Assembly (NCBI GenBank): GCA_024509875.1 | Contig: JAMPIV010011351.1 | Coordinates: 1-64,000 of the forward strand | Reading direction: 5' to 3' | DNA length: 64,000 nt | DNA from: Oreohelix idahoensis | Taxonomy: Eukaryota > Mollusca > Gastropoda > Stylommatophora > Oreohelicidae | Shown here: in pieces, positions 42,144-53,529 of the stretch | Layout: every line of letters begins with the position of its first letter | How positions within the stretch are numbered: position 1 is the first letter of the stretch | Program-made: the position numbers and the translations under genes | The notes under the pieces: generated by a model | What the model was told of the DNA's origin: nothing | Database searches by the model: none | What the model saw: the letters and a program-made list of their open reading frames with translations, nothing else

Positions 42144-44349
42144 TGTCGTACACATTTTTAATCTGTATGACACCACGCTCAAATTCCCCGCTCAAAAACT
42201 AGCATAATATTTGAATCTAAAACTAACTATAGTATTTGAAGCAGCCTAAGAACCCAGTCAAATTTACCGCCCACCAAAATTTATCTAAGAGCATAGTACA
42301 AATTTAAAAACCAATCATAATGCTTCTTTTTTTTTGTGGTAAGGATAAAGAAACCTTTTAACGTGGTAACAATGCCATTTTTGTGTTTTTGACCGAACGA
42401 ATATATTTTATTTCTTAACAATTAAAGATAATTAAACATAAGGATATGTCTCAAATTATAGCGCTGATATTGCTTAACACATAAGCATAAATATTCACGC
42501 ATGATAAAATTTTATGGTAGTAGAAAAATTTATTTTAGTGATATTTTCACATCAGGGTAATGCCAAATTTAATTACTTAAAAATTACCCAGATTGAAATG
42601 CAAAGAAATAACAAAAGGAAAACCAAATAGAACGATAGAGAACAATGGGCCGTTTGATTATCACTTTTGATAATTAAAATCGGTCCGCTAATAACTATAA
42701 TATATAATATTTAAAATTAGTCAGATTATACAAACACGCTCAGAACCGCATAAGGCACAAGTCTCAAAAATTAACTTTTTGACTTTTCCTCCGATTGGCT
42801 GGATGTAGTTCTATAAATAGTAACAAGGTGGTACTATCGGGGCCATTAGATTCAAAAATTTACACCGAGCTGACAGCATTGGGAAGATAGAAAGATCAAG
42901 TCTTCGCCTTCTGTTCTGAAAGCAGTTCTAGATCCCTTAGAAGGCCAGTTCAGCTTGTGTGTGTGACTATATTTACCTGAGGGTAAGAAAGATATATTTA
43001 TTTTCTTATTTTATTAATTATTAACTTGTGAGTAAACAGCCTATTTGTTCGAGTGCTATTCGAAAGTGAAACTGCCGGCGGGATGTGTTGTGTCACACTG
43101 ACCTAAGTAGGAATGTGTGTAGGCTTGTTCGAAATGAAAAAAAAATGTGTATAGTGTTTGCAAATAGGGCACAAAATTTACGACAGTAAGTGTTAGTAGT
43201 GGTTTAAATTGGTATTTTCTTCTGGAGTGACACACTATTCCAAGATCATGTGATAAACATATAGGGAAGGTTAGAATGAAGTAATCAATAGGTCACATGC
43301 TGTATTGTACTTACCATGATTATTGTATGGAAGCCAAGCATGGTCGAAAGACAGAACATTGAATCCAAACAGAGAAAGAATGATTACTTGAAACTGATTG
43401 TAGGCAACGAAATTCAAGGTCTTGTGCAACTTGTTAGCACAAATATCTGACAAGGGTAAGTTTTAATATTGTTTAGGGGTGAATGGATTGAGGCAGACTT
43501 CTACATGGAATGGGTTGTCCTTCTATTCCAGGTTATATCACGAAATTACCTCGTGGCTGTATTCAGTTGAGAGGAAGTGTGGGAGTTGAGAGGTCCTCAA
43601 GAAAACTGGAGCCAGACCCCATCTTCGCAGTCAGGAGTCACTAAGTTGGTGATCCTGACAAATGTTTTACAGAACAGCAGCAGCAACATTCTAAAGTTAA
43701 GTCCTTTAGGAAGGCAATGTCAGTTTATCCAAACCATTCACCAAAAAGTATTCAAAATAAACTTACAACCCTTTGTAGGATGAAAGTAGCAGACCTTCCA
43801 AAGTAATCAAGAGACCTACAGCATAGTAATAGCAGACGTTATCACTAATAGGAACAGAAACTGTATATGTAGTTATTCCAGTGAACACTCTACAAAAAGG
43901 GAACAGTTTTTCCAGATTATTTATTTTAATTTGTATATAATATCATTACATTTCTTTTGAGTATTCCTGGCCTGAAAAGATTGAGGTTCAGGACAATTAA
44001 ATTGTATATAAAATTTCATCCAGTCTTGCTTAATAATTTTATTAAAGTTAAAGTTCTGTTTGAAATCAATACCTGTTAAATTAAATAAATTCCCCTAGAC
44101 ACGTAGCAAAATCAATTTGGAATCTTAAGAGGTAGCAGTAGGGACTCAGAGCACTACCTCATCATCTACTGAGAACTTACATAGCTTGACCCCACTTTGA
44201 TGTCTATACACCCTTGCTCTTTTCAGAGAAGGGGGTATTACTTATAAGACCAGTCTCTTATCTGGCACTATCCTGGTATCCTCTGATACACCTACCGGTA
44301 TTTGTCCAGGATAGCCTATATTTTAGTAACATCAAAACCTCTTATAACA
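42144..44349 (+). repeat. 3' LTR of element 3 (2206 bp, complete)
   Basis: It starts TGTCGTACACATT after the purine-rich AAACGGGAGAGACA and ends CTCTTATAACA. The TATA-like CTATAAATAG lies near 42810. The sequence is unlike family A apart from the ends and promoter layout, so this is a separate family (B). Confidence 0.9.
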
Positions 44350-44372
44350 GATATGATAACCCTACCGGTAAG

Positions 44373-46430
44373 CCTATCACTTATATTTTCTTTTCTTTTG
44401 TCTAGTGTCATCCTTTATGTCCAACGAGTACCAGTACCTGTTAATTATTTTTATTTATTTATTTACTAATTTATTACTATTTGACCATATTGTGTATTTA
44501 TGAATAAAGTGACAGAAGATAGTTAGGTTTTCTCTTATCATTGACACAGTTATTAGGTTGTGGTACCCCAGTTTATACGTGCCCATGTTCTGCCCTGTAC
44601 CGTAAATCCACGGCTGTAACGTTGATATTTTCGTTGTGTTCACCCTATGTAACATCACTGTATCAGTATTGTTTTTCTTCTTCTTCTTTTTCTTCGTACA
44701 CTCTCAGACGTCTACTTGAATATTTTCAAAGAAAGCAGTAGTAAGCTTGCGGCTATTTGCATCTCCCTAGAGTTTCTCCAGGAATGGTACTGGTGACGCC
44801 CATATGTGCTTTGTTGGACATCTTTGAAGCAGATGGTCAGCAGTCATTTTATGAGTACCACAGTTACACTCCTCGTTAGTTCCTATCTATAGATAGAACT
44901 ATCTATAGATAGAACTATTTATAGATAGAACTATATATAGATAGAACTATATATAGATAGGAACTCCGAAGAACGTAACTGCTGCTGAATATATATTATT
45001 GTTACTAGTATTTAGTTGTATTTTTTAAAAACTCCTGTTGCAGTACATGAGGGCGCTCAGTTCACTGTTATTGAGAACGGAATAATATAGACAAATAGAA
45101 AAACGATTAGTTTCGTATAAGTGTCACAGTGATTATTAATTTATTTTACCATCACGTCCGATTTTTTAATACCCTTAACGTTCTGGTTTCCTTGTCATTT
45201 TATATTTTCTTTTCTACCTTCGTGGCCCTATTTTTTCACCTTTTCAAACCCCACCCGCGGTTTGTTTACGTTCTGGCCTTCAACGGTCAGCGTAGCGGTA
45301 ACGTAATGTTACCTAAACGCACCTGTGGTTCGTTTGACCAGAGAAACATTCCTCTGGCTGCTTTAAGTCTTTGATCGCGTTGAACGAGCGAACGGGTTTC
45401 TGTGAAGACACGGCTCGTTAGCAGGGACCAATCTTTTACGGTCGGTAAAATCGTTTGATCTTCGAAACAAGGGGGAGATAACAATCGCGGTCAGTCTCTG
45501 GGTTTTGCCCCTTAGACGAGTTACAGCTCTCATAATATTATGCATGTCTCTACCTGAAGGAATTTTCTAGCGGTTGTTGACTTCTGATGTCGCTAGAATA
45601 AACCTTGTCTTACTCCTCATTACGCATTACGCCGATACATCTGTAGAAGGCTATGCAGGTGTCCCAGGGTAGCGTTGGTTGTAAGCTATAAATCTGGTTA
45701 GTCTTAATAGACTAACACACTCATGAATATTTTCCTGGCCCGAGATGGACCATCATGAGATAAGGCAGACATTAACACAGAACTAAATGTTAAGGCCTAT
45801 CTCTAGTCATTTTTCGGGTTTCAGGGATACCGAATTGCTAGAGTCAAGTCTCCAGTCAGGCGAAGAATGTCATATACTCTTCGTTCTAGAGGGATTCTGA
45901 ATACAGCTAGCAATCACGAGTCGTCAACCCCATTCGTGAACCTAAACCCTTTGTCAACGCCAAGTTAAGCTCACGCAGTGCAACGAGCCAACGCTAAATC
46001 TGAAATCATCTCAGGCAGTAGTAGTTCTCTACTCGCCTATTGGATTACCAGTCAGAGCATTACGGCTTCCAGAATATCAAAACCGCCCAGCATGTCTATA
46101 GCAGAATCTGATATCACCCGCCTTTGTGTGCCTAAATGGGGCACTCAGCCAAACCAGTGGTTCTTGTGCGTTAATTCACCGCTAAAATCAAATTGTGGAA
46201 ATTTATTACCCAAACTGAGAACCGTACTTTTTCTTGACTGAAAAAGGTTGATTTCACATTGTGGTTTAGGAGGGCAAGTTAAAAAAAAAAAAGTTCCTCG
46301 TGCATTCATAGTTGACACGCTTACGACAGACCCGCCCTCAACCCCCCTCCCCCCCGTATTTTAAGTTTATAAACCAATAAAACGGTATTGAATCAGTTCT
46401 ACAAGTTAACGGTACAAGGAAACAAGGGAA
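44373..46430. other. Unassigned DNA with a small inverted repeat
   Basis: No protein family recognised on either strand. The only clear structure is the inverted/tandem repeat at 44878-44965. Confidence 0.4.
44878..44965 (+). repeat. Tandem repeat within an inverted repeat
   Basis: About four copies of CTATAGATAGAACTAT-like units (17-18 bp). The outer ends, AGTTCCTATCTATA and TATAGATAGGAACT, are perfect reverse complements, so the 88 bp could fold as a hairpin or cruciform. Confidence 0.8.
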
Positions 46431-46436
46431 GTCGCT

Positions 46437-46740
46437 GCCGTTGCCTTCTCTAACTCAAGATCAGAGTCAGGTACCCATTTACAGCTGGTTAGACTGATGC
46501 GTGACACCTGTTCCCTTCCTTGCTGCCGTTGCCTTCTCTAACTCAAGATCAGAGTCAGGTACCCATTTACAGCTGGTTAGACTGATGCGTGACACTACCA
46601 AGCTTTGAACCCGAAACCCGGTAACTTATTGCGGTAGTGGAGCGTTAGAGACTTCACTATACTAGGTCCAGCATCGAGAGGTGGGGCCTACCTAGCTATA
46701 AATGGGTACTTAACTTTAAGTTAGGGAAGGAAAAGACAGC
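46437..46740. mobile_element. SINE copies related to 9170-9440
   Basis: Two minus-strand tail copies (CTAACTCAAGATCAGAGTCA followed by GGTACCCATTTACAGCTGGT) lie in tandem at about 46438-46507 and 46524-46593. A plus-strand copy with CTATAAATGGGTACTTAACT and AAGTTAGGGAAGG follows at about 46610-46740. The tandem pair looks like a local duplication. Confidence 0.65.
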
Positions 46741-46912
46741 GTCAATTTTCTCCAAAACTGTTTTTTGTATGGACATGAATTTTTGCATGCAGTCTTAGAT
46801 TTTCCATGCAGTTAAGATTTTGCGATCATTACATGCACAGCTATCGCGAAATTTGCAAAACGGTGATTTTCTTTGATCTTCTTGGAACATTTGCCTAAAT
46901 CTGCCCGTAACA

Positions 46913-47783
46913 TTAATTCTTACAGTAAATCACAATATTTGTGCGACAAGACGGTTCAAAGGCGTGTCCTAAATGTGTGAAGGACGCATTATCCATCACC
47001 AGGCAAGACGGCCTATCTAGAGTTGGGAGGAGTGTATTCACTATCCAATCTCGAAAAATTTGCCCATTCATTTCACTGTGGTAGTCCCTACCGTCTACAG
47101 ACTTTGATTGAAAAATAAGCTCTGCATCACGGACAAGCCCATTCTGTCTGCTGCCAGCATGTGCTAATATAATGCGTTGACCTTTTCTGCTGGGAATTTT
47201 CCTTCTATGGTCTCCGTCAACAGATTGCCATTCTTTCTCGTTCGTATGATGAGCATTAACCCAAGATTCGTCCAAATACACTATATCATAGCCGTCTTGC
47301 CTTCTCTCACGAATCTGCCTAAGGTATTTGCTTCTAGCTGCAACCAGATGTGGTTTTTCAAAAAAAAAAATTCCTTCCGCCAGACGTTTTTCTAAAACTG
47401 AAGCCTACACTTCTGACAAGTTCCCAAAGAGTTGTTTTTGAGACGTTAATATTGCATTCTGCTTGCAGCCGACGTTTCAGCATGCGGAGAGTAACAAGTT
47501 GATTGGCATTAAACATCTTCAAAATCAAACGTCTAATGGCATCCTTGTCAAAATCATCAATTTTTTTCTTCCTTCCTTGCTTAACTGCAGCCTCTGTACA
47601 ATCACCGTCCTGTTGTATCCAACGTCGAAAAGATCTTCTATCCACACCCAGGGCCTTTCGTGTTCTCCTACCTGGTTCTTGGATGTCGTGGTATAAACAA
47701 CCCATCTTAGCCTCTCTGCGAAAATGCCTGTACAATATAACAGTTACCTTCTGCAAAGTGATAAATTTGCATTTCAGATTCAT
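46913..47783 (-). pseudogene. IS630/Tc1-mariner superfamily transposase
   Basis: The minus strand encodes an HTH part (KALGVDRRSFRRWIQQDG, QLVTLRMLKRRLQAECNINV, SKTTLWELVRSVGF) and then a DDE part (MYLDESWVNAHHTNEKEWQS, KGQRIILAHAGSRQNGLV, CLVMDNASF). YLDE and VMDNA carry the first two catalytic Asp residues of the DDE_3 fold found in many animal IS630-like elements. A homopolymer of A at 47361-47370 shifts the frame between the parts, and the end after DNASF is lost, including the third acidic residue. Terminal repeats were not found. It lies just left of the mariner at 47820. Confidence 0.85.
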
Positions 47784-47979
47784 TGCGCTTTCATAATTAT
47801 GCAGTTTAGTTTATTAATACGAGAAGCGTTCAGAAAGTAATGCACCACATCGTTTTTCTCAGCTAATAATGAAGATAGAAGCATGACATTTTGCTCATTT
47901 CAAATATGGCATGTGCCAATTGTGTGCACCAAATTGCACCGCAACCGGCCAAATAATACGGCTGCCATAAACAGTTGAA

Positions 47980-48918
47980 ATGGAGCGTGTTAGCAACTTG
48001 CGTTATAAGCAGCGAATTGTGATAGAATTTCTCGTTGCAGAGAAGAAAACTGTTGTGAACATTCACAAGCGTCTATGTGATGTGTATGGAAGTTTTGCAG
48101 TCGACAGGAGTACAGTCAGTCGCTGGGTTTAGAGAATCAAAGAATCAGGAAGTGGCGATACGGAGCTGCTTGATCGGCCGCGCTGTGGACGTCCTGCCAC
48201 AGCCACCAACGCAGAAATGTTGAAATGCGCTGAGCGCATTATTCTTACTGATAAGCGAATCACTACTCAACAATTGGCCTTACAGATGTCAGTCAGCATT
48301 GGTAGTGCAAATGCACTTATAAAACTCTCGGATTTTCTAAGGTTTGCGCAAGATGGGTTCCTCGAAGTCTCACAAATGACCACCGATTGCAGAGGAAAGC
48401 AATTACTTCTGAATTGTTGGAGCGTTTCAATGCTGATGGAGAGACCATTTTAGCTAAGATCGTTACAGGTGACGAAACCTTGACACATCATTTTGAACCT
48501 GAGACAAAAAGACAGTAAATGGAGTGGCAATCACCACGAAGAAAGAAATTCAAGACAATTCCTTCAGCTGGAAAGGCCATGATCACTGTCTTTTGGGACA
48601 TTGAAGGTGTGATTCTTGTGGACGTTATGCCAAGAGGAGAGACAATCAGTTCGCAAGCTTACATTAAGACATTGAAAAAAACTCAATCGAAGTTTTCGCA
48701 GAGTTCGGCCGCACAAGAATCCAGCAGATCTGCTTCTCCTTCACGACAATGCGCGACCTCACACAAGTCTGGCAACACGGGAAGCAATCACCAAATTGGG
48801 TTGGACTGTACTACCCCTTCCACCCTATAGTCCCGATTTAGCATCCTCTGATTTTCATCTATTTGGTCCACATAAAGATGCACTCCGTGGGACAACGTTT
48901 GAAGATGATGAAGGAGTG
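47980..48918 (+). pseudogene. mariner transposase (DD34D), frameshifted and truncated
   Basis: The start MERVSNLRYKQRIVIEFLVA is at 47980. HTH blocks follow (DRSTVSRWV, then TAG; DTELLDRPRCGRPAT; NALIKLSDFLRFAQ). The catalytic part is spread over frames: VTGDETLTHHFEPE (first Asp), LLLHDNARPHTSLATREAIT (second Asp), PPYSPDLASSDFHLFGPHKD (third Asp of DD34D). At least two nonsense codons and several shifts inactivate it. It is cut at 48918 after FEDDEGV by the LTR of element 4; about 40 C-terminal residues are missing. Confidence 0.88.
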
Positions 48919-50844
48919 GCAATACCAAGCCCTTGATTTGAATTCAGCGGCTAAAACGCAGATGTTTGGAATATTACAAAATTTAAAAAGTACTTTTTTC
49001 TTAATATTAATGTTAGGAATATAAAAATTAGCTGGCCGGATGGCCTATTCTGAGCAGTGAACTAATATGGTCTTAATTTTACAGACGGATAGATAATATT
49101 GAAGATAATGACAAAAGACAGTGTTGTTCACATCATTGACAGACTGTATTGAATCTAAAAGTGTCGCTAATTGCACAAAAAAACACGACCTCGAAACGCA
49201 GGTGTTCAAATCTACGTAGTATGGAAGAGAAGGGATATTTGTGGTAGCTGTGTCTAAAAATAACTTTTAACGACAAAATTTTGGAGGGGAGAGAAAGGTT
49301 GGTTCAAAAATCGAGTACATTTTGTAGAAACACAAGTAGAGACGGACAGACTAACAGATAACCATCCATACTTGACTGAAGCATGACTGAAATGACTTTA
49401 TGGTAGGAAATTTGAAATTTAAAAATAAACCTAGGCAGTGATTGGCCACAGACAATCATATCATTAGCGCTCAGACGCGAAAGTGGGGCCATTCTTCAAT
49501 AGTTGTTCAGTGATAGACACAGATTTTAAAGTGTGGTGATTTCCATATGAAAGAAAGTGTAATAAATTTAGGGACGCCATACTATAGCCAGCAGCTCAGC
49601 TGAGTTTTGCTAGCAGTTCTGTGTTATTTATTCATAATCTGGTAAGATTGAAATTATTTCCTTATATATTTTGAATATTGTTTCATGTTTGAGTGATTTG
49701 ATACTGCCATATCGAAATCTAGCCTTACAAACAAGTAGGGATTTGCTCTAGACCCCCCGCCCTAGTCAGGGTCTAGGGACCAACAATGTACATAAACTCC
49801 AACAAGGATTATGCAAGACAGATCAAGTGTTGAGAATAATGAAACATATTACCTATCCTCTTTTAGGGCAGCAAACTAATAAATATTTTTCAGAATCTAT
49901 AGTCTGGGAGGATCTATCTGATGTAAAACCACCATGGTAAATGTGCTGTTTGGTCAGAGAGATCTGACCTGTCTGTATGATGTGGTTGTTGTGTCAGTGT
50001 TGTGTCCAGACGTGGGTAGAGAATAGATTTTGACACATGGCCCATACTTTGATTGCAGAGCTGCGAGTTTCTGTTGTCAACCAAGCAGTGACTATTCAGT
50101 TGGTGACTTTACTCGAGTGTATCTGTGCAGTACTTGTGACAGAGACCACCATTATTGCCCGCCAGCACAGAGAGGTGGGACCACCAGATTTCAGCACCAG
50201 AGCTACAACTAAAAGATGAGTGAGCCTCTGGTCTGCTGGACATTCACCAACCCCGTTTAGTTACTAATACCCTCATAAAAATTCCCACCATTTTCTGGAC
50301 ACTGTGTAGTCAATATAGACAGGTGTGATGAGGCCACCCCAACAGCACAAACAGTAACTATCCTCCCAAGTAGATGACTACTAGAACATTTTAATAAAAA
50401 CTAACTAGTATAGTACATATATATGTACACTATTGCATTTATGATATAATATTCCATGCATTTCTTTCATAATCTCTAAATCCTTTTAAGTTCTGGTCAA
50501 CCTAAAAATTGATCCAGAACAAAATAAATGTAATATAATTCTAACAAAAAATTTTACACACGTGAGTTAGTTCAGTGTATTTTAACATTTGTTAATATTA
50601 TTAGTCTTCTTAATTATCTGTGGGTGTATTTAGAAACTATCACACCACACTACATAGCATAACCCTAGACACTTTACGTAGCCACATTCATTAAAAAAAA
50701 AATTAAGTGTGAGGTCGTAGTGGTAGCAAGAAAGGCCTTCTGACAATTCTCAACTACATTTTATCTCAGGAGCCTTCACAGCTGGCCTCATACAATTACA
50801 TTTAGTAATATCACCATCATACAATACCATCAAACGCCACTACA
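48919..50844 (+). repeat. 5' LTR of element 4, 5'-truncated
   Basis: It aligns with 55809-57564 for about 1750 bp, then continues to CGCCACTACA before the primer site. Its U5 end holds GTGGTAGCAAG and CCTTCACAGCTGGCCTCA, close to the family A U5 block. Confidence 0.88.
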
Positions 50845-50848
50845 TTAT

Positions 50849-50867
50849 TGGGGTCTTGTCCGGGGAT
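50849..50867 (+). promoter_or_regulatory. Primer binding site of element 4
   Basis: TGGGGTCTTGTCCGGGGAT, four bases after the LTR end. It is related to the tRNA-Pro site of elements 1 and 2 but carries changes and one extra G. Confidence 0.7.
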
Positions 50868-51118
50868 AATTAGCCCAACAGTAATATTAGGATCTCCTGG
50901 TGGGAGAAATAAAAGTAGGGAAATAAATTGTAAAATTCCCTTTAAAATTAAAAGTGTCCCTGCAGATAAAAGTTGGTGAATCTTCACAGCCAGTAATAAT
51001 TAATTAGTTAACTGGTTAGTTAGAATTAGTTAGACTATAGTCATATAGTAATTAGAAGTACTTAGTGTATTTACTGGTTAGAGATTTATCTTGTATATTA
51101 TTATATTGTCTAAAAAGT

Positions 51119-52323
51119 ATGGCGGAGCTGGCAAAATTTAGATCAGCTGCTGTGCTCACCGCGAAGGAGATGGGAATGGATGGTCAAATTTTAATTCAAT
51201 ATGTAACGGCTGAATGTGATAAATATATTGAACGGGAAGAAAGGAGATTAGAAAAAGAGGCTGAAAGAAAATTAGAGGCTGAAAGGATAGCTGAAGAAAA
51301 GAGGTTACAAATTGAGGCTGATAGAGACATTAAGAGGCTGCAGATTGAGGCAGAAGAAAAACGACAGCAAAGGGAGGCAGAAGATAAAAAGGCCGAAAGG
51401 GAGGCAGAAGATAAAAAGGCCGAAAGGGAGGCAGAAGATAGAAGGTTGCAAAGGGAGCACGAATTACGACTAAGGGAGCTGGAATTACAAGGCCAGGCTC
51501 CTGAAAATGGTGCCAGCCCTTTTGCCTCAGATGCTACGCCCAGTCTGGGAGCCTCAAACTCCGCTATGGGGTTTCATTTAGACCATTTTGTTGAAAAAGA
51601 CGATGACATAGAGGGGTACCTAGGACGTTTTGAGTTATTAGCTACTACATATGGGTTAGAGAGAGAGAGGTGGAGCTTAAAGCTATCACAGGGATTGAGA
51701 GGTACTTCTTATGAAGTATTTGCCAAAATGAACAGGAAGACCAAGACAATTATGACATGTTAAAGCAGGCTTTGTTATTAAGGTACGAGAAGAATGGTGA
51801 ATTTTATCGTAAGAAATTTAGAAATGCCAAACTGTTGTCTGGGGAGACATACCACCAATTCTCTGCTAGACTAGAAACCTATTTGGAGAAATGGACGGCT
51901 CTGGGGAAGACCCAAGATCTTAAAGAAATGATCATGATTGAGCAATTGAGAGAGTCCATGGCTCCAGACATGAGAAAATTTCTCATGGAACAAGGTGCAG
52001 AGAAGTTGGGGGAAATTTTAAATGTTGCTGAGAGGTATCAGGCAGCCCAGGCAGAGGTAAGTGGTGCTAAAAAGAAGCACATAGACAATTTTAAAGCTCC
52101 ACAGCAATTTAATAAATTTGATAATAGAGAGCAGGGAATTAAAGGTAGGACAAACTTTGAGCGGCCAAGAAATGACTATCGCGACAGAAACTCACAGTTC
52201 AATGACCAAAAGTTCAATGAAAGAAAACCGTTGAACCAAGGAAAAAGATGTGTAAATGGTGCAAGAAGGATAACCATAACACCGAATTTTGTAGAAGGAA
52301 ACCTTCAAACATTGCTGCAATGA
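51119..52323 (+). pseudogene. gag of element 4
   Basis: Chosen start MAELAKFRSAAVLTAKEMGM at 51119, by alignment with the other copies; an upstream ATG at 51065 is in frame but outside the homology. Charged coiled coil, then the SCAN-like capsid (RWSLKLSQGLRGTSYEVFAK). One base is lost near 51740, moving the rest to the frame 51757-52323 (YHQFSARLETYLEKW, KLGEILNVAERYQAAQ). A second shift near 52245 moves the CCHC knuckle to the next frame. So at least two frameshifts inactivate it. Confidence 0.88.
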
Positions 52324-53282
52324 AGTCGGGGACGCGAAGATTAAAGGGTAATCCTAATGGACAACAGGAACCTTATCACCCCCCAGTTTGTGAGGATGTT
52401 ATTTGTAATGGGGTCACCATAAGGTGCCTTTATGATACAGGTTTGGATTATGATTCAGTTGTGAAGTCTAGCCTAGTGGACCCAAGTCAGTATACCACAG
52501 AAACAGTGGAAATACAAGGGGCGACTAAGGACATACCACTCATGACACTTCCCATCGCAAGGATAACGGTGAAAACTCGCTATGTGGAAGGAGAAATCAG
52601 AGCAGCAGTGATAGATGAACCAATCTACCCTCTGATATTGGGGTGTAGATACGTCTTCTTGGGGAATCCCGAGAAACCTGTGATCATGGCGACAGTGCAG
52701 ACCAGGTCACAGAAGAAGGAGGAAGAAGGTGAACCTATAAATGCTCATCCAGAGGAGATGAGGAAGGCGCAGGCTGAGGATAGGACACTCAAGCCATGTT
52801 TTAAAAAATTGCCCAAATGCCACACACCTCCGAGCAAGGGGGAATATTTCATGAAGAACAAACTATTATACAGGAAGACAGGAACTAGATCCACTGGTCA
52901 CGGACAGTTAGTTCTTCCCAAGATATATAGGGCAAACTTAATAAGGAGCTTACATGTTGGAAAAGATGGTGACCATGAGAAAGTCGGTACCATCTGCCAA
53001 AAGATTGCTCGAAAATACTATTGGCCCGACGTAAATGTCGATGTTGAAAACTTTGTAGAAGCATGTGGCGTATTTCATGAGGGAACACCCACAAAGGGAA
53101 AATATGTGCAGGACCTAGAAACGCCACGGGGCAACTTTAGGCCTGAAAGGAAAACTAATTATACTCGGGTAGACAAAGTGGAATGGGAGCCCCCCCTTTT
53201 CACACCCAGTCTTCACTTGAATGGATTAACATGGCCACTATGCGAAGAGTACAAAGAAGAAATTTTACCCAGGATAGGATGA
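52248..53282 (+). pseudogene. CCHC knuckle, protease and degenerate integrase finger of element 4
   Basis: The frame starts in the knuckle (CKWCKKDNHNTEFC), followed by the protease with CLYDTGLDYDSV and YPLILGCRYVFLG, then QTRSQKKEEE and the linker to the integrase finger. Here the finger reads LHVGKDGDHEKVGTI and YYWPDVNVDVENFVEACGVF, lacking the second zinc Cys of the CPEC type in element 3. The integrase DDE core does not follow. Instead the novel domain begins (EGTPTKGKY, DLETPRGNFRPERK). A run of seven C near 53190 shifts the frame, and the domain continues at 53183-53506. Protease is retained, unlike in elements 1 and 2. Confidence 0.87.
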
Positions 53283-53506
53283 CAATCCCTCGGTCAGACT
53301 TATATAAACTGGAAGAACAGACAAGAGAGCGAAGATCTCTCATAAACAATCTTAAGTGGGGAGACAAACCCCAGAGAAAAATTGGTAGTGGTCGATTTGT
53401 GAGTGATGATTCTAGGAAGAAAAGTCCTCACTATAGGGCTTCTAATGGACGGGACCTGACGGGTTCCATGAAAAATAAGTATGATAAATTAAAGATCCAG
53501 ATGTAA
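53183..53506 (+). pseudogene. Novel basic domain in place of the integrase core, element 4
   Basis: It encodes NMATMRRVQRRNFTQDRM, then LYKLEEQTRERRSLINNLKW and RKIGSGRFVSDDSRKKSPHY, ending KLKIQM and TAA. It aligns throughout with residues about 598-689 of element 1 ORF1, including the terminal Met and stop codon, although the element belongs to another LTR family. It is rich in Arg and Lys. No DDE motif, zinc ligand set or known fold is recognised. Confidence 0.85.
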
Positions 53507-53529
53507 CTCTATTAAGGACCTGGACAGAT

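Larger units (their letters stand above)
34230..44349 (+). mobile_element. Element 3: near-autonomous Gmr1-like gypsy retrotransposon
   Basis: Order: truncated 5' LTR (about 34230-36268), primer site, gag (36457 on), CCHC, protease, integrase, RT, RNase H (to about 42060), purine tract, complete 3' LTR 42144-44349. Integrase before RT is the diagnostic order of Gmr1-like elements. A hAT element (37026-38199) interrupts gag. It is nested in a hAT element at 33343-44364. The 5' LTR lacks its first 160 or so bases, so no target duplication is visible; GATAT follows the 3' LTR. The two LTRs look about 1-2 percent diverged by eye, so the insertion is fairly recent. Confidence 0.9.
33343..44364 (+). 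mobile_element. hAT element split by retrotransposon element 3
   Basis: The left end is TAGGGTTACCATACG at 33343; the right end is ATATGATAACCCTA at 44351-44364. Both are flanked by the identical 8-bp duplication CCGGTAAG (33335-33342 and 44365-44372). About 885 bp of hAT sequence lies left of the retrotransposon and only the last 15 bp to its right. The left part contains hAT transposase coding sequence. This identifies a single insertion 11 kb wide that is hAT outside and gypsy inside. Confidence 0.88.

Noticed and set aside
45129..46241. Short frames on both strands between element 3 and the SINE cluster
   Set aside because: None exceeds 90 codons, and no motif, repeat or splice pattern supports a host exon.
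50030..50219. Short frames MTHGPYFDCRAASFCC and MAHTLIAELRVSVVNQ, present twice (also 56920-57109)
   Set aside because: The repetition is due to the two LTR copies of element 4. Two frames over the same bases are open and neither has a known motif.
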